This document shows positions 34,994 to 43,688 of a stretch of DNA of 64,000 nt, in pieces (the first letter of the stretch is position 1; every line of letters starts with the position of its first letter). The DNA lies in NCBI GenBank assembly GCA_029266035.1, contig JAJUFH010000007.1, forward strand, positions 38,383-102,382, in the 5' to 3' direction. This DNA is from Sinomicrobium sp. GTDB taxonomy: Bacteria > Bacteroidota > Bacteroidia > Flavobacteriales > Flavobacteriaceae. The position numbers and the translations under genes are program-made. A model generated the notes under the pieces. The model was not told the DNA's origin. It saw only the letters and a list, made by a program, of their open reading frames with translations, and searched no databases.

Positions 34994-35203
34994 CCCCATA
35001 TTGAATTACACGAATACGTTATCATGGCAGACCATTTTCACGGATTATTGCAAATCGTAGGGCGCCCCTCATGGGCGTCCAAAATGGGGAGGGGAACCCA
35101 CAAGGGGTTGCCCCACGGTTTCTCTATGGCCGACCTGATCAAGTTGATTAAATCCAATTTTAACGGTGAAAATATTTTTATTTGTGTAAGCCCCATTTGT
35201 TGA
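34994..35203 (+). pseudogene. Degenerate REP-associated tyrosine transposase (Y1/RAYT) fragment
   Basis: Frame reads PHIELHEYVIMADHFHGLLQ, then IVGRPSWASKMGRGTHKGLP, then HGFSMADLIKLIKSNFNGE and stops at 35201. HEYVIM.(D/N)HFHG is the HUH metal-binding motif of the Y1 transposase family, and the LIKLIKSNF segment fits the next conserved helix. The N-terminal part and the catalytic tyrosine helix are missing, so it is inactive. The middle of the frame is made of two REP-like hairpins (35060-35114). Confidence 0.78.
35060..35114. repeat. Two REP-like hairpins inside the transposase remnant
   Basis: GGGCGCCC (35060-35067) pairs with GGGCGTCC (35073-35080), and GGGGAACCC (35091-35099) pairs with GGGTTGCCCC (35105-35114). 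Similar GC-rich intergenic hairpins are known as REP elements mobilised by Y1 transposases. Confidence 0.7.
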
Positions 35204-35426
35204 CACTTTTAAAACTGAACGTATTAATGGTTTTGTACAATCATTCAGTAATAATAAAAGTTTCAACCTTATAGCCGACATATCAGAAAGAAAAGGCGAA
35301 TGGAATGGAACCAATTGGTCGAGAGTAATATGAGTGTTTAAATGCTCAGTTTATTAACTTTTATTTTTAAGACTACTTAAGCTCATCCATAAACGTCAAA
35401 AACGGAATAAGGTGTTCGACTGTAAT

Positions 35427-35440
35427 CTCTCTTCCTCCGC
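35427..35440 (+). repeat. Partial copy of the tRNA-Ser 3' end (candidate att site)
   Basis: CTCTTCCTCCGC here repeats the acceptor end of tRNA-Ser (34562-34573); with flanks, GTTCGA...ATCTCTCTTCCTCCGC parallels the T-arm and acceptor. It is followed at once by a terminator hairpin. This is the layout left when an element integrates into a tRNA 3' end. Confidence 0.55.
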
Positions 35441-35441
35441 T

Positions 35442-35475
35442 GAGAGGGGCTTCATCAAGAAGTCCCTCTTTTTTT
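35442..35475 (+). terminator. Rho-independent terminator, probably the original one of tRNA-Ser
   Basis: GAGGGGCTTC / GAAGTCCCTC stem with an ATCAA-type loop, followed by seven T. It sits directly after the partial tRNA 3' end and has no gene of its own. Confidence 0.78.
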
Positions 35476-35517
35476 CTTTCATTTTCAAAATGGTTAAGGG
35501 GGGTAAATCAGCTCAAC

Positions 35518-36168
35518 TTACTTCCGTTCCAGATCGGTAATCAATAGTTTGTTGTTTTGCTGAAGTTTATCAATAAGCTTTTCAACCTCGGTGGTTGTTG
35601 GATTTTTTTTCAGCTCCTGAAATTCGGCTGTGGTTAAACCCACGATCTGCAAGAACGCAACCTCGCCGTGAGGAGTGTCAATTTTGCCTAACTCGGGGTC
35701 GGACACAAATGCCAAGGCGGTTATTTCTGAGTCGGAGTCCATTTTTATAGGCGCTCCTGCCGGTAGGAAATGAAATGGTTCAAACCATTTTCCGGTTTGG
35801 AATACATATCTCGCAATGTTTTGCAGCATATTGTAAACCCAGCCAATTTCATCGTCCTCTTCACTCTCCAATTTTAGCCGGAAAGTCAGTTCAAAACCAA
35901 ATTTGCTGTACTCCGATCCTGCACTGTTCTCGTCGTAATAAAGTTCTGAAAACCCATAAGTGACAAAATGAAAATGTGGTTGCTGTTTTGCGCTGGTATA
36001 AAAACTCACCCCGTTTAACGGGTCTTCCCCTCCAAGTTCATAAGGCAGCTCTGCGGCGTAATGACCTGGTTCCTGCTCTCCGTATATATCAGCCAGTTTT
36101 TCGTCAATACAGTCCCATCCCACAGCGTCGTCTTCGGTAAATTGCTTTTTATAAGTTTCTAAGTCCAT
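35518..36168 (-). CDS. Suppressor of fused (SUFU) domain protein
   Basis: 216 residues from the ATG at 36168 (MDLETYKKQFTEDDAVGWDCIDEKL). The SUFU domain fills most of it: AVGWDCIDEKLADIYGEQEPGHYAAELPYELGGEDPLNGVSFY, FHFVTYGFSELYY, GFELTFRLKL, WVYNMLQNIARYVFQTGKWFEP, FVSDPELGKIDTPHGEVAFLQIVGLT. Bacterial SUFU proteins often act as immunity proteins of polymorphic toxin systems, but no toxin gene is adjacent, so here the role is open. The longer frame from 36273 adds an unlikely N-terminus. Confidence 0.9.
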   Translation of the reverse strand: MDLETYKKQFTEDDAVGWDCIDEKLADIYGEQEPGHYAAELPYELGGEDPLNGVSFYTSAKQQPHFHFVTYGFSELYYDENSAGSEYSKFGFELTFRLKLESEEDDEIGWVYNMLQNIARYVFQTGKWFEPFHFLPAGAPIKMDSDSEITALAFVSDPELGKIDTPHGEVAFLQIVGLTTAEFQELKKNPTTTEVEKLIDKLQQNNKLLITDLERK

Positions 36169-36496
36169 AGCATTATATTTTAGTTTTATCCATTGTTTAA
36201 TAATTGATGTGAAAATAGAAAACCTGTCTGAAACAACATAGTGACATTGTCTCAGAACGAGAAAGATAACCATTTGTTTACTGAGAATTTACAAGTTGGG
36301 GGAGCTGTTGCCCCGACGATATACGAGCGCATATCACAATACATTATTAACAATCCTCAAAATGGTCAAACCACAAATTGAAGATATTGTTTTTCTGTAA
36401 AAAACTTTATGTTAGGGAAATAATATGGTTGTAACATAGAAATTACCGCAAGAGCAAAACATATTATAGGTATTTGTCCTGCGAAAGTTATGTGTT
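36169..36496. other. Intergenic region, nothing recognised
   Basis: About 330 AT-rich bases between two minus-strand genes. No RNA gene, terminator with a good T-run, or protein-like frame was found. Confidence 0.4.
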
Positions 36497-36982
36497 TTAC
36501 AAGCCAATTTTAAAATCGTGAAAGGCCGCAATATTCACTTCCAACGACATATAATGTTTTCCTAAGTTTGGAAAACCATCCATTTCGTGAAATATATGAT
36601 AGCCGTAATACACTCTCACGATGGAGAACAGGTTTAAACCAATTTTAGGAGTGACCATCCAGGTGGTCTGTGAAAAATCGGTAGGTAGCGATACATTTAC
36701 CCCTCCGGCCAGCAGTCCGACCCCAAAGTCAAAATTGAGCTTAGGAGCCATAGTAAAGGGTTTGGTGAAATACGACTCCACACCGAGCGAAATATCGTAG
36801 TATTTAAGAGCTCCGCGTTCGTTGTATTGGTTAAATGAGATCAGCCCTACATCTATACTTGTGGTCTGTTGGACGGATACTCCCAATCTACTCGGGAATA
36901 TAAATCCCATTTCCTGAGCAAGGGAAGCGGAAGTACTGCACAGTACAACAATCGAAAAGCATATCTTTTGTATGGATTTCAT
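36497..36982 (-). CDS. Secreted hypothetical beta-rich protein
   Basis: 161 residues from the ATG at 36982. Signal peptide MKSIQKICFSIVVLCSTSASLAQ, then strands that resemble a small outer-membrane barrel (DVGLISFNQYNERGALKYYDISLGVESYF, MAPKLNFDFGVGLLAGGVNV, TWMVTPKIGLNLFSIVRVYYGYHIF). No family was recognised. The upstream ATG at 37090 would place 36 polar residues before the signal peptide and is rejected. Confidence 0.78.
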   Translation of the reverse strand: MKSIQKICFSIVVLCSTSASLAQEMGFIFPSRLGVSVQQTTSIDVGLISFNQYNERGALKYYDISLGVESYFTKPFTMAPKLNFDFGVGLLAGGVNVSLPTDFSQTTWMVTPKIGLNLFSIVRVYYGYHIFHEMDGFPNLGKHYMSLEVNIAAFHDFKIGL

Positions 36983-37275
36983 AGAGGTGATTTTCAACAA
37001 AGATATCGGCTTGTCTGCACAAATAAAATCCCTGCTTTCCGCTATATCGCTCTGATTTGATTTTTGAGAAGATAGTATACAATTCTGCAAATTGTATAGC
37101 TAAAGGAGAGTGATTGACTGCCTATTTACTCATCGCATTTGTACTCATGGTGCTCCCCGAAAATATTTATGCAGCCCTACATCGAGTAGATTATCAAAGT
37201 ACCACATTCCGGGGGAGTGGCTTACCTATGGTTTAGGATTCCCCTGTAAACTCGTTGTCTACAGGGAGGTATTAG

Positions 37276-37670
37276 TGGAGTCGGAGAGAATCGAACTCTC
37301 GTCCAAACAGGCAACCAAAAAGCTTTCTACATACTTAGTTTCCGTTTGATTTTCGACATGGGGCTGACCGGAAACCGCCCACCCAATGCTTAGCTTCTAA
37401 AGGTTTGAAACACCGGCGAAGCTACAGTGTTCCTATGTTGACTTTTATGGTGCCTCCTTGCAGACCGCCGTCAACAAGGGCTGTCTGGAGACATCTCGCT
37501 TTTCCGCCTTGCGGAAACGTGGCTAAATCCTACTGTAATTCAGATTAGGCAGCAAGAGCGTAGTTATTCTCGCCATTTAAAAGGTTTGAAACATGATATT
37601 TAAGAGCTGTATTTCAGCGCTCTGTATGCTTACAATTCAATTCGACCCGCTGTCAAAACCAGTCGACCCC
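37276..37670 (-). ncRNA. ssrA: Transfer-messenger RNA (tmRNA)
   Basis: 395 bases on the minus strand. 5' end GGGGTCGACTGG with TTGACAGCGGGTCGAATTG, 3' end GGACGAGAGTTCGATTCTCT plus CCGACTCCA; GGGGTCG pairs with CGACTCC in the acceptor stem. CCA is not encoded. The tag reading frame (37574-37545) gives GENNYALAA-stop, the tag usual in Flavobacteriia, after a GCG/GCA-type resume codon region. tmRNA with SmpB frees stalled ribosomes and marks the product for proteolysis. A TAACTTTG element lies upstream (37716-37709). Confidence 0.96.
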
Positions 37671-37812
37671 AATAAGTATAGAACGTAGTTGTAACTTGAA
37701 CAACACTGCAAAGTTACGACAAAAATTATTCACCGGAAACCTTGTAGAAAATATTTACAACGGTTACATTTGAAACAAATAGTGTGCCATAAAGTTATAA
37801 AATTACATCTAT

Positions 37813-39018
37813 ATGAAGATAGGAATCATCAGGGAGCGAAAAAATCCGCCCGACAGAAGGGTGGTATTTTCTCCTTTAGCCTGCGACAGGATTAGACGAC
37901 GGTTTCCGGAAATAGAGTGGTATGTGGAGCCATCTGAAATACGAGTGTTTAGCGATGAAGAATACGAGGCTGTCAATATTCCGATTACCGAAAATATGCA
38001 GGATTGCGACGTACTGCTCGGGGTAAAAGAAGTCCCTGTCGATGCCCTGATCGAGGGAAAGAAGTATTTTTTCTTTTCACATACTATAAAAAAACAACCC
38101 TATAACCGCGAATTGTTGCGCGCTATCCTCCAAAAGAACATAGAGCTCTACGATCACGAGTTGATTACGGCACCTTCGGGACAGCGTTTAGTGGCTTTTG
38201 GGCGTTATGCCGGTATTGTAGGTGCCTACAACGGTTTTAGAGCCTACGGTTTGAAATTTGATCTTTTCGAATTGCCCAAGGCGGAGACTTTGTCTGATAT
38301 GGAGGCATTGCTGACTGAGTTAAGGAGTGTACAACTTCCAAATATGAAAATACTACTTACCGGAAAAGGCAGAGTAGGTGGCGGTGCAAGAGAGATCCTG
38401 GAAGGAATAGGAATTAAAGAGGTGGGGTATGAAGAATATCTGACTTCTGAGAGTGATGGCCCTGTATATTGCCAAATTGATGTAGCGGAATACAACAAGA
38501 GAAAAGATGGGAAGGAGTTTGATTCAAGCGATTTTTACAAAAATCCAAGTGATTATGTCTCCGATTTTTTTCGTTTTGCCAAAACGACCGATTTATATAT
38601 TGCGGGACATTTTTACGGTGAGGGAGCGCCTTCTATTATCACGCGACAAGAGATGCAGTCGCCCGATTTTCGCATTCGGGTGATTGCCGATATCAGTTGT
38701 GATATAGACGGACCAATAGCCTCGACCATCAGAGCATCTACCATAGCCGATCCACTGTACGGATACGACCCCAACAGTGGGGAGGAGGTGGAGTACAATG
38801 CCAAAAATGCCATAGCTGTAATGGCGGTAGACAATCTGCCTTGCGAACTGCCGCGTGATGCCAGTGAAGGCTTTGGGAAGATGTTTGAAGAACACCTTAT
38901 ACCGGCCTTTTTTGACGGTGATAAAAATGGGATACTCGATCGGGCAAGGATGACATATCAAGGTAGGTTAACACCTACTTATACCTATCTCCAGGATTAT
39001 GTAGACGCAGAGGAATAA
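37813..39018 (+). CDS. LYS1-like NAD(P)-dependent dehydrogenase (saccharopine / alanine dehydrogenase fold)
   Basis: 401 residues. N-terminal AlaDh/PNT-type domain (MKIGIIRERKNPPDRRVVFSPLACDRI, ILLGVKEVP-like LLGVKEVPVDAL, YFFFSHTIKKQPYNRELL), a Rossmann segment ILLTGKGRVGGGAREILEGIGI near residues 180-200, and ADISCDIDGPIASTIRASTIADPLYGY. Relatives include saccharopine dehydrogenase (lysine-forming) and alanine dehydrogenase. Since other genes of the saccharopine route are not seen here, the substrate stays open. Confidence 0.88.
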   Translation: MKIGIIRERKNPPDRRVVFSPLACDRIRRRFPEIEWYVEPSEIRVFSDEEYEAVNIPITENMQDCDVLLGVKEVPVDALIEGKKYFFFSHTIKKQPYNRELLRAILQKNIELYDHELITAPSGQRLVAFGRYAGIVGAYNGFRAYGLKFDLFELPKAETLSDMEALLTELRSVQLPNMKILLTGKGRVGGGAREILEGIGIKEVGYEEYLTSESDGPVYCQIDVAEYNKRKDGKEFDSSDFYKNPSDYVSDFFRFAKTTDLYIAGHFYGEGAPSIITRQEMQSPDFRIRVIADISCDIDGPIASTIRASTIADPLYGYDPNSGEEVEYNAKNAIAVMAVDNLPCELPRDASEGFGKMFEEHLIPAFFDGDKNGILDRARMTYQGRLTPTYTYLQDYVDAEE

Positions 39019-39027
39019 GGGTAGACC

Positions 39028-40122
39028 CTATAGGTATTGGGTGTTGTCTTTTTTGCGTACTGGTTCTGCCTTTTCTATCTTTTCGTCTGCCAGCTCCCTA
39101 TCTTCTCTGTCAGCTTCAGGCTCTTTCTGCGCTTTTTCAGCGATTGGTTTATACTGTAAATCGACGTAAATAGGAAAGTGATCAGAGCCTATGCTGGGCA
39201 AACGCTTTATGTTGTTTAGCATAAAGTCGTTGGAGTGGAATAGATGGTCTAAGGGCCATCTCAAAAAAAAATACCCGGCGTGAAAAGTACTGAACATGCC
39301 TCTGCCTATCCTGGGGTCGAGCAATCCACTTATTTTGCGGAACAGCACTGTAGAATTCGACCAAGCTACATCGTTGAGGTCACCAAAAACAAGAGTGGTT
39401 TCATCGCGTTTACTTATCTTTTTTCCCACCAATAGCAATTCGGCATCCCGATCGGTAGAGGTGTCGCTTTCGGTAGGGCTGGGCGGCATGGGATGCAGGC
39501 AGTATATTTTAACTCTTTTACCGGAGTTCAATTGTACATAAGCCTCAATCGACGGTATATCGTCTTTGACGAGATACATGGTTTTGGCCTCTTCCAATTC
39601 GAGTTTTGAATACAGATGCATACCGTAGAGATTGTCGAGCGGAATTTTTACAGTATATGGATAGTGTTTTTCCAAAGGGGCTAATTGCTCTTCCCACCAG
39701 GAGTCCGATTCTAAGGTGAGCACTATATCGGGTTGTTTTCTGTCTACTAGTTGCAACAGTTTGTAGGCATTTCGGTTTGGGGTAAGCACATTACTTACCA
39801 GTACAGCAATGCGGTTGTTCTTGTCCTCTTTTCCCTTAAAGCGATACACTTCTTTTCGGTGCAAAGGGGTGTATGGCCATATTTTTACCCCTTGATATAC
39901 CAAGAGTAGTACAACTACTGCAGATATGATATAGAGCCATGGAGAAACGGAGCTGAAAGAATACACAGTAAAAATAAGTCCAATCACTCCCATACACCAC
40001 AGCTGTACTCTGGGGAAATCGAATATGCGTATCCACCAGTTGTCCCACCGAATACGCGAGGCCAGTGTGGCAAATACAAAAAAAGATGAGAGTACAATGG
40101 AGATTATTTGCAGGATTGTCAT
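39028..40122 (-). CDS. Endonuclease/exonuclease/phosphatase family membrane protein
   Basis: 364 residues from the ATG at 40122 (MTILQIISIVLSSFFVFATL). Two to three membrane segments in the first 90 residues (about 1-20, 42-60, 62-80), then an EEP domain (about 105-330): VLVSNVLTPNRNAYKLL, DIVLTLESDSWW with the metal-binding glutamate, VYCLHPMPPSP-type histidine, LVFGDLNDVAW with Asp/Asn, and SIGSDHFPIYVDL with the catalytic aspartate-histidine. A charged Lys/Glu-rich tail closes it. The catalytic part should face the periplasm or cytoplasm depending on topology; the substrate is unknown. Confidence 0.9.
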   Translation of the reverse strand: MTILQIISIVLSSFFVFATLASRIRWDNWWIRIFDFPRVQLWCMGVIGLIFTVYSFSSVSPWLYIISAVVVLLLVYQGVKIWPYTPLHRKEVYRFKGKEDKNNRIAVLVSNVLTPNRNAYKLLQLVDRKQPDIVLTLESDSWWEEQLAPLEKHYPYTVKIPLDNLYGMHLYSKLELEEAKTMYLVKDDIPSIEAYVQLNSGKRVKIYCLHPMPPSPTESDTSTDRDAELLLVGKKISKRDETTLVFGDLNDVAWSNSTVLFRKISGLLDPRIGRGMFSTFHAGYFFLRWPLDHLFHSNDFMLNNIKRLPSIGSDHFPIYVDLQYKPIAEKAQKEPEADREDRELADEKIEKAEPVRKKDNTQYL

Positions 40123-40323
40123 AGTGTTTTTAATAGTGTTAGTACATGGGGGCAAATCTATAGCTTAATTAATCTAAGATACGGTATTCTAGGTAAGTGA
40201 GCAATATTCGAACATTATTACCGATAAGGGATGTGTTAAAGAGTGTTAATTTAAAGGTTTTGATGTAACAGAATTACGGTTTTGATGTCTATTGTTATAA
40301 TTTCACAACCTTAATTAATTTAA

Positions 40324-43300
40324 ATGACCAACTTCATGAGGAAAATTACTATAGCTTTTGTTTTTTGCCTTTTAAGTGGATGGGTCGGAGCACAGGAAAC
40401 CGCTCATTGGTTGCGATATCCGGCTGTTTCCCCTGACGGGCAAACCATTGTTTTTGGGTACATGGGAAATTTATACCGTGTGAGTACATCTGGAGGTGCC
40501 GCTATCCCTATCACTGTAGGGGAGGCCTACGATATGCGCCCGGTATGGAGTCCGGATGGAAAGACTATTGCTTTTGCCAGTGATCGCTACGGTAACTTCG
40601 ACGTATTTACCATGCCGGCAACGGGAGGTACGCCGCTTCGGCTTACCTATCACAGTGCAGCAGATTACCCATACGATTTTACTCCCGACGGCAGCAAAGT
40701 GCTTTTCGGAAGTGGAAGAGCCGCTCCGGCATCGAGTGTGCGTTTTCCGAGTACAGGACTTTTTAAAAACCTCTATACCATAGAAGTTAACGGAGGCAGG
40801 CCGCTTTTACTCACTGCAGCAGGTGCGGACGAGGCGCATTACAGTACCGATGGTAAGCGCATCGTTTTTGAAGACCGCAAAGGCTATGAAGACGCCTTGA
40901 GAAAGCACCATACATCTGGGGTGACTAGAGATATTTGGATATACGACACAGAAGCTGATACTTATCAGCAAATCACCGATTTTAAAGGTGAAAACCGCAA
41001 TCCGGTTTTTGATCATTCCGGAGGAGTGGTATATTACCTCAATGAAAAAGACGGTACTCAAAATCTGTATAAACGATCACTTTCTGATAGTAGCGAAGAA
41101 CAGATTACTTCGTTTACCGATTTTCCGGTACGCCATCTCAGTATAGCTGACAACAATACATTGGCCTTTACTTGGAAAGGAGATATCTATGTCCAACCCC
41201 CTGGAGAGCAAGCCCGAAAATTGGAGGTCAAGATAATGGACGATGCAGCTTATCAGGTGGTAAAGAATACCGATATTTCCAACGCTACCGAATTTGCAGT
41301 CAGTCCGAATGGCAAGGAGATTGCCTTTGTAAACCGCGGAGAGGTATTTGTAACCGGGATGGATGACAAGCGCAGCAAGCGCATCACCAATACACCCGAG
41401 CAGGAGCGTATGATCAGTTGGTCACCCGACGGAAAGACACTACTTTTTTCAGGTGAACGAGACGGGAGTTGGAATATTTATAAGGCTACTTTGAGCAGAG
41501 CTGACGAAAAATATTTCTACGCTGCGACAGTGGTCAATACCGAAGCCGTGGTAGCTACCGAAGCCGAAGAATTTCAGGCAGAATACTCCCCCGACGGAAA
41601 AAAGATAGCCTTTATAGAAGAGCGCAATATCCTCAAGGTACTCGATCTCGACAGCAGGAAGAAAGTTACGGTATTCCCCGAAGGGAGAAACTATTCCTAT
41701 TCCGATGGAGACTGGTCTTATCAGTGGAGTCCGGATAGCAAATGGCTGTTGGTAGACGACAGTCGTGGATATTTTATGCAGACCAATGCCGCACTGATAA
41801 AGGCCGATGGTTCGGGTGAAATTTTTCACCCTGTAAACGGAGGTTTTGGAGAAGATAGTCCGAAGTGGGCGATGAAAGGAAAGATGATGACCTATATGAG
41901 TAGTCGGGAAGGAAGAAAATCTCTGGCATACCAAGGAAGTCGAGAGTCGGATATATACGCGGTTTTCTTCGATAGGGATGCTTACGATCGCTATACGCTT
42001 AGTAAAGAAGAATTTAAACTTCTTAAAGACAAAGAGGAAGACGAGAAGAAAAAAGAGGAGGAAGAGAAGGAGAATTCCAAAAAGAAAAATAAAAAATCAG
42101 ACAAGAAAGATAAGGTCGAAACTCTAGTGCTGGATCTTGAAGATCTCGACACTCGAAAAGTGAAACTCACTATAAATAGCTCTAGTATCAGCGATTATGT
42201 ATTGACTAAAGAAGGGGATAAGGTCTTTTATCTCGCGGCTTTTGAAAAAGGATACGACCTCTGGGTTACTGAACCTCGCACTCGCGAAACTAAAATCCTA
42301 GCAAAACTAGGAGGGAGTCCGAGTGGAATAGAAATCAGCGACGATGGAAAAACCCTCTATCTAAGCAATAGAGGGCGACTGGTCAAGGTGGATGCTGAGA
42401 GTGGAAAAGTGAGCAATATCGCTATCGATGCCGATATGGCAGTAGATCACAGCGCAGAGCGAAGCTATATATTGGAACACGCTTGGAGACAGGTGAAAAA
42501 GAAATTCTACGACCCTGAGATTCACGGCGTAGATTGGGATATGTACTATAGAGAGTATACCAAGTTTTTACCGCATATCAACAATAATTACGATTTCCAG
42601 GAGCTGTTGAGTGAATTCCTTGGCGAACTCAACGCTTCGCATACCGGTGGGCGTTACTATGCATCTAATAAGAATGCAGACCGAACTGCATCTCTAGGAT
42701 TACTGTTCGACGAGACCTTCGAAGGAGAGGGGATCAAGGTATCTGAAGTGATTAAAGGAGGACCCTTGCACAAGTCGGAGAGCAAAATACAAGTTGGAGA
42801 TGTCATTGTGAAAATCAACGGTAAGGATATAAAGGCCGATGAGAATTGGAACAAATATTTGCTCAATCTGCAGGACGAGAATGTACTGCTTACTGTAAGG
42901 GGAAAATCAGGAACTTTTGAAGAGCGCATAAAACCGGTTTCACTCGGAATGGAAAACAATCTGATGTACCGGCGATGGGTGCAAACCATGGAAAAAATGG
43001 TAGACTCTTTGAGTGGAGGTCAGTTGGGTTATGTGCACGTACAAGGTATGAACGACGGTAGTTTCCGGGATGTATACGAAAATGTACTCGGGAAAAATAT
43101 TGACAAAAAAGCCTTGGTAGTAGATACCCGATTTAATGGTGGAGGATGGCTTCACGACGATCTCAATACATTCCTCAGCGGAAAAGAATACCTGAAGTTT
43201 TCTCCACAGGGCAATGTGATAAAAGGAGGAGAGCCTGTGTCGAGATGGAGTAAACCCAGTATAGTGGTAATGAGTGAAGGCAATTATAGCGATGCCTTTA

Positions 43301-43575
43301 TCTTTCCCTATGTGTACAAACAGAACGGTATAGGCAAATTGGTGGGAATGCCCGTAGCCGGTACCGGAACAGCTGTGTGGTGGGAACGTCAGATAGACCC
43401 TACCATCGTTTTCGGTATCCCTATGATAGGCACTATCGGAAAGGAAGGTAGAACTACTGAAAACATGGAACTTCATCCCGATATAAAGGTGACACTTCCC
43501 TACAACGATTTTCTCAAAGGCAAAGATCCGCAGCTAAAAACCGCTGTCGACGAATTGCTAAAAGACTTGAAGTAA
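40324..43575 (+). CDS. Secreted tricorn-like S41 family peptidase
   Basis: 1083 residues. Signal peptide (ITIAFVFCLLSGWVGAQ; ATGs at 40324 and 40336 both possible). WD40-like/PD40 beta-propeller repeats fill about 30-560 (AVSPDGQTIVFGYMGNLYRV, WSPDGKTIAFASDRYGN). A very charged Lys/Glu linker follows (about 571-600), then a second propeller part, the C1 helical domain (about 715-770), a PDZ domain (about 790-860) and the S41 core. The likely nucleophile is S989 in GNYSDAF, with GVPVAGTGT-like MPVAGTGTAVWWER after it. Tricorn-type proteases degrade peptides; this one is probably periplasmic. A terminator follows. Confidence 0.93.
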   Translation: MTNFMRKITIAFVFCLLSGWVGAQETAHWLRYPAVSPDGQTIVFGYMGNLYRVSTSGGAAIPITVGEAYDMRPVWSPDGKTIAFASDRYGNFDVFTMPATGGTPLRLTYHSAADYPYDFTPDGSKVLFGSGRAAPASSVRFPSTGLFKNLYTIEVNGGRPLLLTAAGADEAHYSTDGKRIVFEDRKGYEDALRKHHTSGVTRDIWIYDTEADTYQQITDFKGENRNPVFDHSGGVVYYLNEKDGTQNLYKRSLSDSSEEQITSFTDFPVRHLSIADNNTLAFTWKGDIYVQPPGEQARKLEVKIMDDAAYQVVKNTDISNATEFAVSPNGKEIAFVNRGEVFVTGMDDKRSKRITNTPEQERMISWSPDGKTLLFSGERDGSWNIYKATLSRADEKYFYAATVVNTEAVVATEAEEFQAEYSPDGKKIAFIEERNILKVLDLDSRKKVTVFPEGRNYSYSDGDWSYQWSPDSKWLLVDDSRGYFMQTNAALIKADGSGEIFHPVNGGFGEDSPKWAMKGKMMTYMSSREGRKSLAYQGSRESDIYAVFFDRDAYDRYTLSKEEFKLLKDKEEDEKKKEEEEKENSKKKNKKSDKKDKVETLVLDLEDLDTRKVKLTINSSSISDYVLTKEGDKVFYLAAFEKGYDLWVTEPRTRETKILAKLGGSPSGIEISDDGKTLYLSNRGRLVKVDAESGKVSNIAIDADMAVDHSAERSYILEHAWRQVKKKFYDPEIHGVDWDMYYREYTKFLPHINNNYDFQELLSEFLGELNASHTGGRYYASNKNADRTASLGLLFDETFEGEGIKVSEVIKGGPLHKSESKIQVGDVIVKINGKDIKADENWNKYLLNLQDENVLLTVRGKSGTFEERIKPVSLGMENNLMYRRWVQTMEKMVDSLSGGQLGYVHVQGMNDGSFRDVYENVLGKNIDKKALVVDTRFNGGGWLHDDLNTFLSGKEYLKFSPQGNVIKGGEPVSRWSKPSIVVMSEGNYSDAFIFPYVYKQNGIGKLVGMPVAGTGTAVWWERQIDPTIVFGIPMIGTIGKEGRTTENMELHPDIKVTLPYNDFLKGKDPQLKTAVDELLKDLK

Positions 43576-43580
43576 TACTA

Positions 43581-43622
43581 AAAACTCCCGATGGTACGAC
43601 CTGCAATCGGGAGTTTTGTTTT
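43581..43622 (+). terminator. Rho-independent terminator after the S41 peptidase gene
   Basis: Twelve-base stem AAAACTCCCGAT / ATCGGGAGTTTT with a loop of about 12 bases, followed by GTTTTTT. Confidence 0.85.
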
Positions 43623-43633
43623 TTGGGCATTAC

Positions 43634-43665
43634 TTGTAAAATGTCGCTTATCTTCCTTACTTTTG
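43634..43665 (+). promoter_or_regulatory. Promoter of rimO
   Basis: TTG at 43634-43636, 21-base spacer, TACTTTTG at 43658-43665, 23 bases before the ATG. Confidence 0.68.
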
Positions 43666-43688
43666 CAATCCTTTAAAACGGCGAATAT

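Noticed and set aside
37110..37349. Open frame of 79 codons on the plus strand
   Set aside because: Its 3' part overlaps the tmRNA on the other strand, and the translation has no protein-like pattern.
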